Of a DNA stretch of 64,000 nt, positions 40,904 through 50,190 are shown one piece after another. Position 1 is the first letter of the stretch, and the number at the start of each line of letters is the position of its first letter. Source of the DNA: Capillimicrobium parvum. GTDB taxonomy: Bacteria > Actinomycetota > Thermoleophilia > Solirubrobacterales > Solirubrobacteraceae. The DNA is taken from assembly GCF_021172045.1 (NCBI RefSeq), contig NZ_CP087164.1, positions 4,092,001 through 4,156,000 on the forward strand, read 5' to 3'. A program made the position numbers and the translations under genes. The notes under the pieces are model-generated. The model saw only the letters and a list, made by a program, of their open reading frames with translations, did no database searches and was not told where the DNA came from.

Positions 40904-41092
40904 TCAGTCGCGGCGCGTGAGGCGGTCCATCTCGACCTCGGCGGTCTCGCGCGTGTCGGTGAAGATCACGTACGCCAGCGGCGGCCCGCCGAAGAACGTC
41001 GAGTTCTCGCCGCCGCCGACGAAGATCGCGGGCCGGACGCCGTCGGCGAACTGGACCCAGACCTTGTGGCCTTCCGCGTGCTGATGTGCCAT
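40904..41092 (-). CDS. Small protein, 62 aa, unknown
   Basis: MAHQHAEGHKVWVQFADGVR then a short beta-rich stretch and a charged tail (VEMDRLTRRD). It has the look of a small all-beta fold. The ATG lies 8 nt behind a TAGGCT box, the same leaderless layout as its neighbours, which supports a real gene. Function unknown. Confidence 0.6.
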   Translation of the reverse strand: MAHQHAEGHKVWVQFADGVRPAIFVGGGENSTFFGGPPLAYVIFTDTRETAEVEMDRLTRRD

Positions 41093-41100
41093 GGCGGGCG

Positions 41101-41106
41101 AGCCTA
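41101..41106 (-). promoter_or_regulatory. -10 box of the 62-aa gene, leaderless
   Basis: TAGGCT on the minus strand, 8 nt before the ATG. The 127 bp up to the next gene carry nothing else recognisable. Confidence 0.45.
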
Positions 41107-41219
41107 GTGGACCCATTGGTCGCACTGCGCCCGCTCCGCGACCGCCACTCGGCCATCTCGCCGAGCGGTCCCGCAACCGCCGCAGGAGCAGCGGGCCGTG
41201 GGCGCCCGCTCCTCGAACG

Positions 41220-42137
41220 TCAGCGCACGGGCGGCGGGGTGCCCTGGGCGGTCGCCGCGAGCGCGGGGTCCCAGTCGCACACCGCGCACGCGTGCCGGAC
41301 CGCCGACCGGCCGAACGCCAGCGCGGCGCCGTGGGGATCGGCCGCCGCCCCCACGTCGCTGAAGTCGAGGACGTACTCGCCGAGCTCACCGTCCCAGCGG
41401 GCGGCGTCCGGCTCGAGGCGCGCGGTGTCGAACCCGGGCACGGCCGGGTGGGCGTACGCGTAGAAGGCCGCCCGCGGGTAGCGGGGGTCGCCCGGCCACC
41501 ACCCGACCGCGATCTCCTGGACGTCCATCGCGTTGCGCATGATGAAGTCGTCGGACGGCGGGGTCGCCGGGCGCCCGGAGAAGAGGTTGACCGCCAGGTC
41601 GAACGACCCCCACCAGGCGTTGACCGGCGTCGAGCGGCCCCGGAACGGCGCGCGGAGCGCCGCCAGGACCAGCGCCGCCCGGGTCGCCGCGTCGTGGAAG
41701 CGCTCGACGGCCGCCGGGTCATACGTCGCGTGCTCGTCGTCCTCGTCGAGCGGCGCCGTCCACGGCACCTCCTGCGGCGTGGGGTCGATCGTGAAGTCTC
41801 CCGCCAGGTCGCGGGCCGCGGCCAGCACGTCGCGGGTCACCTCGCCCACCGCGCGGTCCGGGCCGAGCGCGATGCGCGCCCCGCGCCCGCCGCTGTGCTC
41901 GACGACCGCCTCGTGCGCGTGGAGGTCCAGCGCCGCGACGATCGCGCCCGAGCCGTCGGGCGCCGGCAGCGGGAGGGTCTCCCAGCCGCGGGCGGTGACG
42001 CGCAGCGCCGCGTGCTGGAGCTGCGGCTCGGGCGGCGCGAGGGCCACGGCGAGCTTGCCGAGCACCTGCGTGTGGGCGTGGAGCGTGTCGCACGTCGCGC
42101 TCCAGGTCTCGTAGTCGACGGCGGGCCAGGAGGACAT
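41220..42137 (-). CDS. DUF5996-like protein
   Basis: 305 aa. WPAVDYETWSATCDTLHAHT at the start and the pattern NAWWGSFDLAVNLFSGRPAT, then FYAYAHPAVPGFDTARLEPD, resemble the actinobacterial DUF5996 family; function unknown. Soluble, no signal peptide. ATG at 42137 chosen since TAGCGT ends 7 nt upstream. Confidence 0.75.
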   Translation of the reverse strand: MSSWPAVDYETWSATCDTLHAHTQVLGKLAVALAPPEPQLQHAALRVTARGWETLPLPAPDGSGAIVAALDLHAHEAVVEHSGGRGARIALGPDRAVGEVTRDVLAAARDLAGDFTIDPTPQEVPWTAPLDEDDEHATYDPAAVERFHDAATRAALVLAALRAPFRGRSTPVNAWWGSFDLAVNLFSGRPATPPSDDFIMRNAMDVQEIAVGWWPGDPRYPRAAFYAYAHPAVPGFDTARLEPDAARWDGELGEYVLDFSDVGAAADPHGAALAFGRSAVRHACAVCDWDPALAATAQGTPPPVR

Positions 42138-42144
42138 GGCCGGG

Positions 42145-42150
42145 ACGCTA
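42145..42150 (-). promoter_or_regulatory. -10 box of the DUF5996-like gene, leaderless
   Basis: TAGCGT on the minus strand ending 7 nt before the ATG; no Shine-Dalgarno at the usual distance. Confidence 0.45.
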
Positions 42151-42218
42151 CTCCTCCGGTGGGCCGGGCTCCGCGTCTCGCCCCGTCGCGCCATCGGGTG
42201 AGCGATGGCGCGACGCGC

Positions 42219-42386
42219 TCACTCGGGCGCGTCGTCGGCAGGCGGCTGGAGCCACTCGGCCTCGCCCCGGCTGACGGCCTCACGGCGCGCGACCTTGCGC
42301 GCCTCCTTGTCCTGGCGGCGCTCGCGCAGACGGCTCTCGCGCTGGAGCTTGGCCATGGTGGTCTTCTTCTTCCCCTTGGACGCCAT
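42219..42386 (-). CDS. 55-aa highly basic protein downstream of cspA
   Basis: Starts 6 bp after the cspA stop: MASKGKKKTTMAKLQRESRL, then RERRQDKEARKVARREAVSR and an acidic tail. The first two thirds are almost entirely Lys/Arg/Glu and helical, suggesting an RNA- or ribosome-binding peptide. Cotranscription with a cold-shock RNA chaperone fits that idea (inference). No family recognised. Confidence 0.65.
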   Translation of the reverse strand: MASKGKKKTTMAKLQRESRLRERRQDKEARKVARREAVSRGEAEWLQPPADDAPE

Positions 42387-42392
42387 ACCGGG

Positions 42393-42596
42393 CTAGAGCG
42401 CTTCGACGTTCGCGGCGGACAGTCCCTTGGGGCCCTCCTCGGCGTCGAAGCGCACCTTCGCGCCCTCGGCGAGCGACTTGAAGCCGGTCGCGCGGATGGA
42501 GCTGTGGTGCACGAAGACGTCATCGCCGGCCTCGTCGGGCGTGATGAAGCCGAAGCCCTTGTCGTCGCTGAACCACTTCACGGTTCCGGTTGCCAT
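42393..42596 (-). CDS. cspA: Cold-shock protein (CspA family)
   Basis: 67 aa. Single cold-shock OB fold with both RNA-binding motifs: KGFGFITPD (RNP1) and VFVHHSSI (RNP2). Acts as an RNA chaperone. The ATG has GAGAGGGG 6-7 nt upstream, and a TATGCT box about 115 bp upstream leaves a leader of over 100 nt, as is usual for csp genes. The 55-aa basic protein follows. Confidence 0.96.
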   Translation of the reverse strand: MATGTVKWFSDDKGFGFITPDEAGDDVFVHHSSIRATGFKSLAEGAKVRFDAEEGPKGLSAANVEAL

Positions 42597-42710
42597 CGGT
42601 GTCCCCTCTCTTTGGGGTCTGTGCACGGCGAAACGCGGAGGCGTGTGAGGCTGCCGACTGCGGGAACGCGAGCACTGCTCTGGCCGGTCGACGCCCGGCC
42701 CTTGCGCCCG

Positions 42711-42716
42711 AGCATA
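42711..42716 (-). promoter_or_regulatory. -10 box of cspA with long leader
   Basis: TATGCT on the minus strand, 114 bp before the cspA ATG. Unlike most neighbours this gene has a long leader and a strong Shine-Dalgarno, suggesting regulation at the RNA level. Confidence 0.4.
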
Positions 42717-42826
42717 GCGGCGGGGCGACCGCGGCGGATGCGCCGCCGCGCGCCGGGAGACGCTACCGTGCCGCCGCTCCGCCCGCCCGTCGCGGCGGCT
42801 CGTTCGACGCGGAGGACCGCCCAGCC

Positions 42827-43558
42827 ATGCCACCGCTCCGCCGCCTCGCGCTGCCCGCGTTCATCGCGATCGCCTGCCTGCCGGCGCCCGCCGCACAGGC
42901 CGATACGCCGGTGTCCACGGTCCGGCCGACCGGCGTCGGCCTGCCGATCCTCGACGACACGACGAGCCTGCAGGCCGGCGACGGCGCCGGCCTGATCGCC
43001 GCGTTGCGCGAGTACCACGACTCGGGCCGGTATCGCCGCGACCTCGAGACCGTCAACGGCGCCGCCCGCCGCTTCCTGCGCCGCCAGCTCACCCGTCGCT
43101 CGCCCGCGGCCCGCCGCCCCGCGATCGTCCTCGACGTCGACGAGACGGCGCTGTCGAACTGGGCGACGCTGTCCGCCGGCGACTTCGGCGCCAGGCCCGT
43201 CGACGCGGCGCTCGCCGACCAGCCCGCCCCCGCCATCGCCTCCACCCTCGCGCTGTACCGCGACGCGCGTCGCCGCCACGTGGCCGTCTTCTTCGTCACC
43301 GGCCGTTCGCCGCAGGCCCGGGCGTCCACGCTGCGCAACCTTCGCGCCGCCGGCTACGACCGCGGCTGGTCGGGCGCCGCCTTCAGACCGCGCGGCGTGG
43401 ACACGACGCCGTTCAAGCGCGGCGCGCGCGCCCGGATCGAACGGCGCGGCTACACGATCCTCGCCAACGTCGGCGACCAGCAGAGCGACCTGGCCGGCGG
43501 GCACGCGCGGCGCGCGTTCAAGCTGCCCAACCCGTTCTACGTCATCGCCGGCCACTGA
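42827..43558 (+). CDS. Secreted HAD-superfamily acid phosphatase (class B-like)
   Basis: 243 aa. Signal peptide ([20 protein letters not shown] then QA), then the HAD motif [16 protein letters not shown] with the nucleophile Asp, motif [10 protein letters not shown] and motif [17 protein letters not shown]. Family: HAD IIIB acid phosphatases. Probably releases phosphate outside the membrane. ATG with GGAGG 11 nt upstream. Confidence 0.88.
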   Translation: MPPLRRLALPAFIAIACLPAPAAQADTPVSTVRPTGVGLPILDDTTSLQAGDGAGLIAALREYHDSGRYRRDLETVNGAARRFLRRQLTRRSPAARRPAIVLDVDETALSNWATLSAGDFGARPVDAALADQPAPAIASTLALYRDARRRHVAVFFVTGRSPQARASTLRNLRAAGYDRGWSGAAFRPRGVDTTPFKRGARARIERRGYTILANVGDQQSDLAGGHARRAFKLPNPFYVIAGH

Positions 43559-43573
43559 CCGGGACGGGACCCG

Positions 43574-44227
43574 TCAGTCGCGCGACTGGCCCCGGTCACG
43601 CTCGCTCGGCGCGATCGGGACGTTGACGCGGTACTTCAGGCCGGCGAGCCGCACGCTGACGCACACGACGACCCCCAGCACCGGCCACACGGGGTTGGTG
43701 CTGCCGCTCTCCTGCGCGGCGACGAGCACCCCGGCGCCCAGCAGCGCCGGGATGGCGTAGAGCTCGTGCCGCAGAACGGTCGGGACCTCGCGCAGCAGCA
43801 CGTCGCGCAGCATGCCGCCGCCGATGCCGGTGATCGCTCCGAGGAGGATCGCCTGCGCCGGCCCGAGGCCGAAGTCGAGCGACTTCGTCGCCCCGGTGAC
43901 GCAGAAGAGGCCGAGTCCGAAGGCGTCGAAGACCAGCACGCCGCGCTGGACGCGCTCGAGCTGCGGCCGGGCGAAGTAGGAGACCAGCCCGGCGGCTCCG
44001 GCGGCCGCCAGGTAACGCCAGTCGCGGAACGTCGCCGGCGGCGTGCCGATCAGCAGGTCCCGCGTGATCCCGCCCGCCAGCCCCACCACGGCGGCGAGCA
44101 CGAGGATGCCGAAGAGGTCGAGCTTGGCCCGCACCGCGGCGAGCCCGCCGCTGAGACCGAAGATGAACGTCCCGGCCAGGTTCAGCGCGAGGATCAGCGT
44201 CGGGTTGAAGCCGTGAGGGACGTCCAT
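43574..44227 (-). CDS. TRIC-type cation channel / UPF0126 membrane protein
   Basis: 217 aa, about seven helices in two similar halves, each with the glycine-rich signature (VGLAGGITRDLLIGTPPATF and TGIGGGMLRDVLLREVPTVL). Prokaryotic TRIC proteins form homotrimeric K+ channels. The ATG at 44227 is preferred to an upstream in-frame start, as the preceding residues are non-helical. Convergent with the HAD phosphatase, 15 bp apart. Confidence 0.88.
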   Translation of the reverse strand: MDVPHGFNPTLILALNLAGTFIFGLSGGLAAVRAKLDLFGILVLAAVVGLAGGITRDLLIGTPPATFRDWRYLAAAGAAGLVSYFARPQLERVQRGVLVFDAFGLGLFCVTGATKSLDFGLGPAQAILLGAITGIGGGMLRDVLLREVPTVLRHELYAIPALLGAGVLVAAQESGSTNPVWPVLGVVVCVSVRLAGLKYRVNVPIAPSERDRGQSRD

Positions 44228-44374
44228 CGTCAGCCAGGAGGTTGTCCCGGTCCCCGGCCGGACCGGGGCCGCGCGGCGCACCCGCGCCGGCGGTCCGAGC
44301 GATTGCCCGGCGGGTAGAGACAGACGTTACCGCCGGTCGCGGAGGCATCGGGGCCGGATCGTCGATGGAGGAGC

Positions 44375-45664
44375 GTGAACATGGCCGAGCCGACCCGCAG
44401 CAATCCGGCTCTCGCCGGCCTGGACGGCATCATGGGCGAGCTCGAGGACCTCTACCGCGACGTCCACGCGCACCCGGAGCTGTCGATGCAGGAGCATCGG
44501 ACCGCGGAGAAGGCGGCGGAGCGGCTGAGCGCCGCGGGCTATGCCGTCACCACGGGCGTCGGCGGCACCGGGGTCGTGGGGCTGCTGTCCAACGGCGACG
44601 GCCCGACGGTGATGCTGCGCGCCGACATGGACGCGCTGCCGGTCAGGGAGGCGACCGGCCTGCCCTACGCCAGCACCGCGACGGCGACCGACCCCGCCGG
44701 CGACGACGTCCCGGTCATGCACGCGTGCGGGCACGACATGCACGTCACCTGGCTGGCCGGCGCGACGGCACTGCTCGCCGGCGCCCGCGACGCCTGGAAG
44801 GGCACCGTGCTGGCCGTCTTCCAACCCGCCGAGGAGACCGCCCAGGGCGCGCGGGCGATGATCGACGACGGGCTCTTCGACCGCTTCCCGAAGCCGCAGG
44901 TCATCCTCGGCCAGCACGTCATGCCCGCCCCCGCGGGCGCAATCGGCTTCCGGCCCGGCACCACGCAGGCCGCCGCCGACAGCCTCGAGGTGCGGCTCTT
45001 CGGCCGCGGCGCCCACGGCTCGATGCCCGAGTCCAGCGTCGATCCCGTCGTCATGGCCGCCGCGACGGTCCTGCGCCTGCAGACGATCGTCTCGCGCGAG
45101 GTCGCCGCCAGCCAGGCCGCGGTCGTCACGATCGGCGCCCTGCAGGCCGGCACGAAGGACAACGTCATCCCCGACGAGGCGCTGCTGAAGCTCAACGTCC
45201 GCACGTTCGACGAGCAGGTCCGCACCCACGTGCTGGACGCGATCAAGCGGATCGTCGAGGCCGAAGCGACCGCCTCGGGCGCGCCCAAGCCGCCGGAGAT
45301 CACGATGACCGAGCACTACCCGCTGACGGTCAACGACCCCGCCCGCACCGCCCGCGTGGCCGCCGCGCTGCGCGGCCAGTTCGGCGACGACCGCGTGCAC
45401 GAGCTCCCCGCACCGGTCTCCGCCAGCGAGGACTTCGGGTCCTTCGGCACGGAATGGGGCGTCCCGTCGGTCTTCTGGTACGTCGGCGGCACCGACGCCG
45501 ACGTCTACCGCCGAGCCGAGCAGGCCGGACGGGTCGCCCAGGACATCCCGACGAACCACAACCCGCGGTTCGCCCCGGTCATCCACCCGACGCTCGAGAC
45601 CGGCGTGCAGGCGATCACCGCCGCCGCCCTCGACGCGCTCGAGGGGTCCGAGGCGCAACCGTGA
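44375..45664 (+). CDS. M20-family amidohydrolase (IAA-amino acid hydrolase type)
   Basis: 429 aa. MLRADMDALPVREATGLPYA, the metal ligands in MHACGHDMHVTWLAG and the catalytic Glu in FQPAEETAQGARAMI identify the M20D peptidase family (N-acyl-amino acid or hippurate-type amidohydrolases). A dimerisation domain lies in the middle (HGSMPESSVDPVVMAA). GGAGGAG 8 nt before the ATG. The tail carries no signal. Substrate unknown. Confidence 0.93.
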   Translation: MNMAEPTRSNPALAGLDGIMGELEDLYRDVHAHPELSMQEHRTAEKAAERLSAAGYAVTTGVGGTGVVGLLSNGDGPTVMLRADMDALPVREATGLPYASTATATDPAGDDVPVMHACGHDMHVTWLAGATALLAGARDAWKGTVLAVFQPAEETAQGARAMIDDGLFDRFPKPQVILGQHVMPAPAGAIGFRPGTTQAAADSLEVRLFGRGAHGSMPESSVDPVVMAAATVLRLQTIVSREVAASQAAVVTIGALQAGTKDNVIPDEALLKLNVRTFDEQVRTHVLDAIKRIVEAEATASGAPKPPEITMTEHYPLTVNDPARTARVAAALRGQFGDDRVHELPAPVSASEDFGSFGTEWGVPSVFWYVGGTDADVYRRAEQAGRVAQDIPTNHNPRFAPVIHPTLETGVQAITAAALDALEGSEAQP

Positions 45665-45786
45665 CCGAGCTCACGTCACCCGGGTCCTGCGTATCGCCGC
45701 ACATGGTCAGGTCTCACGATCGGCAATCTCGTCCACCCGGGTGCGCGGCATGACCAGTTGGCGATGATCGTCCCTGCCGCGGGCCG

Positions 45787-46599
45787 TCAGGAGCCGCCGA
45801 GCGCCGCACTGCAGTCCGTGCGGATGGCCGCCAGCTGTTGGCGGACGGCGTCCGCCTGCGCCTTGACGCTGTCGCCCTCGAACAGCGAGCCCAGCGCTGA
45901 CGCGTACGCCTTGGCGCAGCTCTTGGTGACCTCGGCCTTCGAATCGGCCGCCTTGACCGCTTGATCGCGCTCCTCCGTCGCGGCCTGCTGCGCGGTCGCC
46001 TCCTCCTGCGAGGCCGCCTTCTCCGCGTCGGCCCGCGCCTTCTCGGCGTCCGCTCGGGCCTTCTCGGCGTCCGCTCGGGCCTTCTCGGCGTCGGCCCCGC
46101 CGGTGGTGTCGGCGCCGGCGCTCTGCTCGGCGTCGCGGGCCCGCTGCTCGGCCTCCTGCGCGGCCTTCTCGGCGGCCTTCGCCTTCTCCTCGGCCGTCTG
46201 CGCCTGCTGCCCGGCGGCATCGGCGTCCTGCTTCGCGGCGTCAGCGTCCTTCTGCGCCTGGTCGGCGGCAGCCGAGGCGTCCGTGACCTCCTGCTCGGCC
46301 TCGGCGAGCGACTCCTGAGTGGCGCCCAGCTCCGCGGTTATCTCGTCGTAGGCCTTCTTGAAGCCGGCGACCGCGGTGGTCTGCGCCGCCGTGCTCTTGT
46401 CGAGCTCGGCCTGGGTGTCGTTGAGGTCCGAGCGCGTCACGATGGCCCAGACCAGGAGGCCGGCAGCGACCACCGCGAGCCCGATCGCGACCCACAGCCA
46501 CGGGCTGTGACCGCCCTGCTTCGTTGCTTCCGGCGGGGTCGGCTCACCGGCGGGTTCCGGCGGGGTCGGCTCATGGGCGGGAGGCTCCAGCGTCGACAC
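45787..46599 (-). CDS. Membrane-anchored coiled-coil protein with heptad tandem repeats
   Basis: 270 aa. Pro-rich N-terminal cytoplasmic part (EPPAHEPTPPEPAGEPTPPE), one helix (WLWVAIGLAVVAAGLLVWAI), then a roughly 150-residue Ala/Glu/Lys coiled coil with the seven-residue unit AEKARAD repeated, and a C-terminal domain with two Cys (KSCAKAYASAL, IRTDCSAALGGS) that may form a disulfide outside. Function unknown; perhaps a wall-spanning spacer. Confidence 0.75.
   Translation of the reverse strand: MSTLEPPAHEPTPPEPAGEPTPPEATKQGGHSPWLWVAIGLAVVAAGLLVWAIVTRSDLNDTQAELDKSTAAQTTAVAGFKKAYDEITAELGATQESLAEAEQEVTDASAAADQAQKDADAAKQDADAAGQQAQTAEEKAKAAEKAAQEAEQRARDAEQSAGADTTGGADAEKARADAEKARADAEKARADAEKAASQEEATAQQAATEERDQAVKAADSKAEVTKSCAKAYASALGSLFEGDSVKAQADAVRQQLAAIRTDCSAALGGS
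46031..46093 (-). repeat. Three 21-bp tandem repeats in the coiled-coil gene
   Basis: Units at 46031-46051, 46052-46072 and 46073-46093 differ at three or fewer positions and each encode one coiled-coil heptad (AEKARAD). Copy number is expected to vary. Confidence 0.85.
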
Positions 46600-46859
46600 G
46601 CTCAGTGCCCCCTGATGCTGCGAGCCGGGTGACGGTCCAGGATGCGGCCGGCAGCGACTGCCGGCGCGTGGCGATGCGACGCCATCGTTCGTACCTCCGG
46701 GCGACGTGGGGTGGTCCGGGCAACTATGCGGCCGATGGGCCCCGTCGGCAAACCGGCGGACCGGCGTCCTACGGTGAGGCGCGCATCACCCCCGCGTCGT
46801 GCGGTCCGGCAGACTCATCGCGCTCGCGCCGGGATGGATCGGCCTGGCGGTCGCCTTCG

Positions 46860-47288
46860 GCGGGGGATCTCCCGGAGCGCCTGCTCGCGCAGCGCGACCG
46901 GATGAAGGAGGCGTTCGGGCGGCGCTGGTACGTCGCGCTGACGAGCGCCGTCGGCAAGGTGGGCTTCGACTACCTCGCGCTGCTCTGCTGCCTCGCTGCC
47001 GTTGGTGCGCGCCCGAACCCGTCACTTGTGCTGCTCGCCTACGTCGTAGGCGCGCTGCTCGCCCAGATCCCGATCACCCCCGGCGGCCTCGGGTTCGCCG
47101 AGGCGGGCCTGACGGGCATGCTGGTCGCCGCGGGCGTCGGCAGTCAGGAGGCGCTCGTCTCGACGCTCGCCTACCGCCTGGTCTCCTTCTGGCTTCCGCT
47201 GCCGGTGGGCGGGGTCGCCTACCTGCTGTTCCGCCACCGCTACGGAGCGGCGTCCGGCGACAGCGCCACATCGAACACGGTGCCGTAG
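46860..47288 (+). pseudogene. C-terminal fragment of a YbhN/UPF0104 (LPG-synthase-like) membrane protein
   Basis: The frame encodes LPERLLAQRDRMKEAFGRRW, then helices with VGKVGFDYLALLCCLAAVGA, the family hallmark IPITPGGLGFAEAGLTGML and YRLVSFWLPLPVGGVAYLLF. This is the last ~130 residues of a protein normally above 300 aa; nothing upstream (46600-46859, otherwise empty) encodes the missing helices. It overlaps the convergent DUF1269 gene by 49 bp. Probably a deletion remnant, although translation from ATG 46902 is possible. Confidence 0.65.
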
Positions 47289-47725
47289 CGACCGAGGGCA
47301 TCACGCACCCGCGCGAGCCCCGAGTCGACGAGAACGCACAGCACAGCCTGCCCGGGCCGCAGGTCCTCACCGACCTTCCGAAGCCGACGGTCGGGGATGC
47401 CGGTGTCCCGCATACCGAGCACCGCCCCGCCGACCAGGCCGATCAGCGCGCCGCCGACCGGCACCCCGAGCAGAACCCCGGCGACGAGGCCGGCGGCACC
47501 GCCCCCGACGAGCCCCTCTCCGGCAGCGACGCTCCGCGTCTGCTCAAGCTCGATGCGACCACGCTGCGTGCGGGCCACGACGGCGGCGTCGTGGACCGAG
47601 ACCTCCTTCTCGGCCCCCAGCTTCCGCACCGCGACCAGCGCCTCCTCCGCGGCGGCGACCGACTCGAACACCACCGCCGCGAAGCTCGTCGCGCCGTGCC
47701 CACCCTCGTGATGGTCCGGGGTCAT
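47240..47725 (-). CDS. DUF1269-family membrane protein
   Basis: 161 aa. ATSFAAVVFESVAAAEEALV and the Gly-rich double helix region (EGLVGGGAAGLVAGVLLGVP, VGGALIGLVGGAVLGMRDTG) match DUF1269 proteins, small stress-associated membrane proteins of unknown role. TAGGCT lies 12 nt before the ATG, so the leader is very short. Confidence 0.75.
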   Translation of the reverse strand: MTPDHHEGGHGATSFAAVVFESVAAAEEALVAVRKLGAEKEVSVHDAAVVARTQRGRIELEQTRSVAAGEGLVGGGAAGLVAGVLLGVPVGGALIGLVGGAVLGMRDTGIPDRRLRKVGEDLRPGQAVLCVLVDSGLARVRDALGRYGTVFDVALSPDAAP

Positions 47726-47847
47726 CTTGAAGCGAAGAGCCTAGATCGCCCCGGCCGTCGCGCCGCCGTGGCGCTGACATGGAAAGCAGGAGTGCGGCCC
47801 ACGACGACGCGACGGTCGAGGGATGGAAGCAGCAGCAGTGGGCTTTG

Positions 47848-50190
47848 CTACTCGCGTTTCATCATGGCGAGTGCGTCCATCTCCAGATCGACATACTGGT
47901 CGCCCGAGACGTCGACGATGGCCTCCGTGATGGTGCCGCCGGTGAACCGGTAGGGGTGGGTGCCCGCGTAGTCGTCGGTGACGGGCTCGCCGGGGTCGCG
48001 TCCGACGTTCAGGCCCTCGCCGACGAGCGAGAAGCTGCCGGGCTGGGTCATGATCCGTCCCTCGCCGACCTTTGCGTCGTCGATGAACAACGACAGCGTG
48101 CCGGTGGTCGGCATTCCGTCGCCTTCGCGCACGAAGGAAGCGCCGAGGATCACGCGTCCCGTCGGGATCTCCGTGGTGGACTCGATCCGCTGCTCGTTGT
48201 CGCCGACGAAGTTGTAGACGTACTTGAGCTTGCGGTCCTTGACGTACAGGGAGTGCCCGCCGAACCGTGCGCCGTGGGAGAACAGAACGCCGTGCGCGTC
48301 ATCGGAGTCGATGTCGACCTCGACCGCGATGCTGTAGCTGCGGTTGCGGATGCTGACGGCCGCCGATTCGGGGACCTCGGCCGCGTCGGGGTAGTAGACG
48401 TACCGGTCGCGCGGCGGCGCGACCTGGGGGCGTCCCGGATCGGTGAGGACCTCGACCGCCGTCCTGTCGAGCAGCGGGAGTCCATTGTAGAGGCCGGCCG
48501 CATGGAACCAGAGGTTGATCATCTCCTGGACCTTGCCCGGGTGCTGGGCCGCCAGGTCGTGGCACTCGGTCGGGTCCTCGGTGGTGTTGTAGAGCTCCCA
48601 GCGATCGTCCTCGAAGTGGCCCCAGCCGGCGATCGTCGGGTGCACGCTCACCGCCTTCCATCCCTTGTGCCAGATCGCCCGTGAGCCGAGCATCGAGAAG
48701 AAGCCCGTCTCCTTCGGCGTGGGCACGTCGTCACTCTTGAACGTCGAGCGGAAGTTCACGCCTTCCAGCGGGATCTGCGGGTACCCCTTGACGACCTCCG
48801 GCATCTCCACGCCGAGCACGTCGTACATCGTCGGGACGACGTCGGTGGCGTGCAGGAACTGGTGGCGCAACTCGCCCCGCGCGGCGATCCCCTCGGGCCA
48901 CGAAACCACCATCGCGTCGGCCACGCCGCCCTCGAAGTTGTACCGCTTCCACATCTTGAACGGCGTGTTGAACGCCCACGCCCACCCGACCGGGTAGTGG
49001 TTGTAGGTGGCGGGCGATCCGAGCTCGTCGAGCTGTTTGAGGTTCTGCTCGATGTTGTCGGGGATCCCGTTGAAGAACTTGTTCTCGTTGACCGAGCCGT
49101 TCGGGCCACCCTCGCCGCTCGCCCCGTTGTCCGAGACCAGCACGATGATCGTGTTCTCGATCTGCCCCGACGCTTCCAGGAAGTCCAGCAGTCGTCCGAT
49201 CTCGTGATCTGTGTGGGACAGGAAACCGGCGTAGACCTCGGCCATGCGGGAGAACAGCCGCCGCACCTCCTGAGACAGCGAGTCCCAGGGACGGACGACG
49301 TCGAGCGAGGGCCAGGGCTTGCCGTCGACGCTCTGCTCCTCGGCGTAGGGATTGAGCGGCGACAGCTCGGTGCCGGCGGGGAAGATCCCCATCTGCTTCT
49401 GGCGCTCGAACACCAGCTCGCGGTAGGCCTCATAGCCCATGTCGAACTTGCCCTTGTACTTCTCGATCCACTCCTTCGGGGCGTGATGCGGCGCGTGCGT
49501 CGCGCCGGGGCAGAAGTACATGAAGAACGGCTTCTCCGGCGCGATCATCTTGGCGTCCTTGACGAACTGGATCGCCTTGTCAGTGAGATCCGTCGTGAGG
49601 TGATAGCCCTCGTCCGGCAAGGCCGGCTGCTCGACCAGGTGGTTGTCGTAAACGAGGTCCGGATACCACTGGTTGGTCTCGCCACCCAGGAACCCGTAGT
49701 AGCGCTCAAAGCCGCGCCCGACCGGCCAGTTGCGCTTCGTCGAGGCCATGTTCATCTCGTCGGACGCGACCAGATGCCACTTGCCGAGCATGTACGTGTT
49801 CCAGCCCCGCTCACCGAGCACCTCGGCGATCGTCGCGCACTCGAACGGGATGTGGCCGTTCGCGTTCGGGAAGCCGCTGGTGGCCTCCGCGATGCAGGCC
49901 ATGCCGTTGGTCGTGTGGTTGCGGCCCGTCAGCAGCGACGAGCGGGTCGGCGAGCACAGCGCCGTCGTGTGCCAGTTCGTGTACGTCAGCCCCGACGCGG
50001 CGAGCCGGTTGATGTTCGGCGTCTCGATCAAGCCGCCCCACGGCTCCATCGCCGAGTACCCGACATCGTCGAGCACGATGTACAAGACGCTCGGCGCGCC
50101 CGGCGGCGCCACCGGCTGGACGTACGCCTCCCAGTCCGGGACCGAGTCGCGATCGTCGAGCTTGATCGTGCCCTTGAACGGCTTGGTCAT
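47848..50190 (-). CDS. Large type I arylsulfatase (AtsD-like)
   Basis: 780 aa. Metal ligands in VLYIVLDDVGYSAMEPWG (Asp41/42), the formylglycine motif C-S-P-T-R at Cys79 (TTALCSPTRSSLLTGRNH), MLGKWHL and the SDNGASGEGG motif are all present. About 230 C-terminal residues form an extra beta-rich domain (RNRSYSIAVEVDIDSDDAHG). No signal peptide. Size and layout resemble mycobacterial AtsD. Hydrolyses sulfate esters; a formylglycine-generating enzyme would be needed and is not in the window. Divergent from the Rieske operon across 500 bp. Confidence 0.92.
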   Translation of the reverse strand: MTKPFKGTIKLDDRDSVPDWEAYVQPVAPPGAPSVLYIVLDDVGYSAMEPWGGLIETPNINRLAASGLTYTNWHTTALCSPTRSSLLTGRNHTTNGMACIAEATSGFPNANGHIPFECATIAEVLGERGWNTYMLGKWHLVASDEMNMASTKRNWPVGRGFERYYGFLGGETNQWYPDLVYDNHLVEQPALPDEGYHLTTDLTDKAIQFVKDAKMIAPEKPFFMYFCPGATHAPHHAPKEWIEKYKGKFDMGYEAYRELVFERQKQMGIFPAGTELSPLNPYAEEQSVDGKPWPSLDVVRPWDSLSQEVRRLFSRMAEVYAGFLSHTDHEIGRLLDFLEASGQIENTIIVLVSDNGASGEGGPNGSVNENKFFNGIPDNIEQNLKQLDELGSPATYNHYPVGWAWAFNTPFKMWKRYNFEGGVADAMVVSWPEGIAARGELRHQFLHATDVVPTMYDVLGVEMPEVVKGYPQIPLEGVNFRSTFKSDDVPTPKETGFFSMLGSRAIWHKGWKAVSVHPTIAGWGHFEDDRWELYNTTEDPTECHDLAAQHPGKVQEMINLWFHAAGLYNGLPLLDRTAVEVLTDPGRPQVAPPRDRYVYYPDAAEVPESAAVSIRNRSYSIAVEVDIDSDDAHGVLFSHGARFGGHSLYVKDRKLKYVYNFVGDNEQRIESTTEIPTGRVILGASFVREGDGMPTTGTLSLFIDDAKVGEGRIMTQPGSFSLVGEGLNVGRDPGEPVTDDYAGTHPYRFTGGTITEAIVDVSGDQYVDLEMDALAMMKRE

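Noticed and set aside
44242-45753. 503-codon plus-strand frame overlapping the M20 amidohydrolase
   Set aside because: Different frame of the amidohydrolase gene; low-complexity Arg/Gly/Ala translation.
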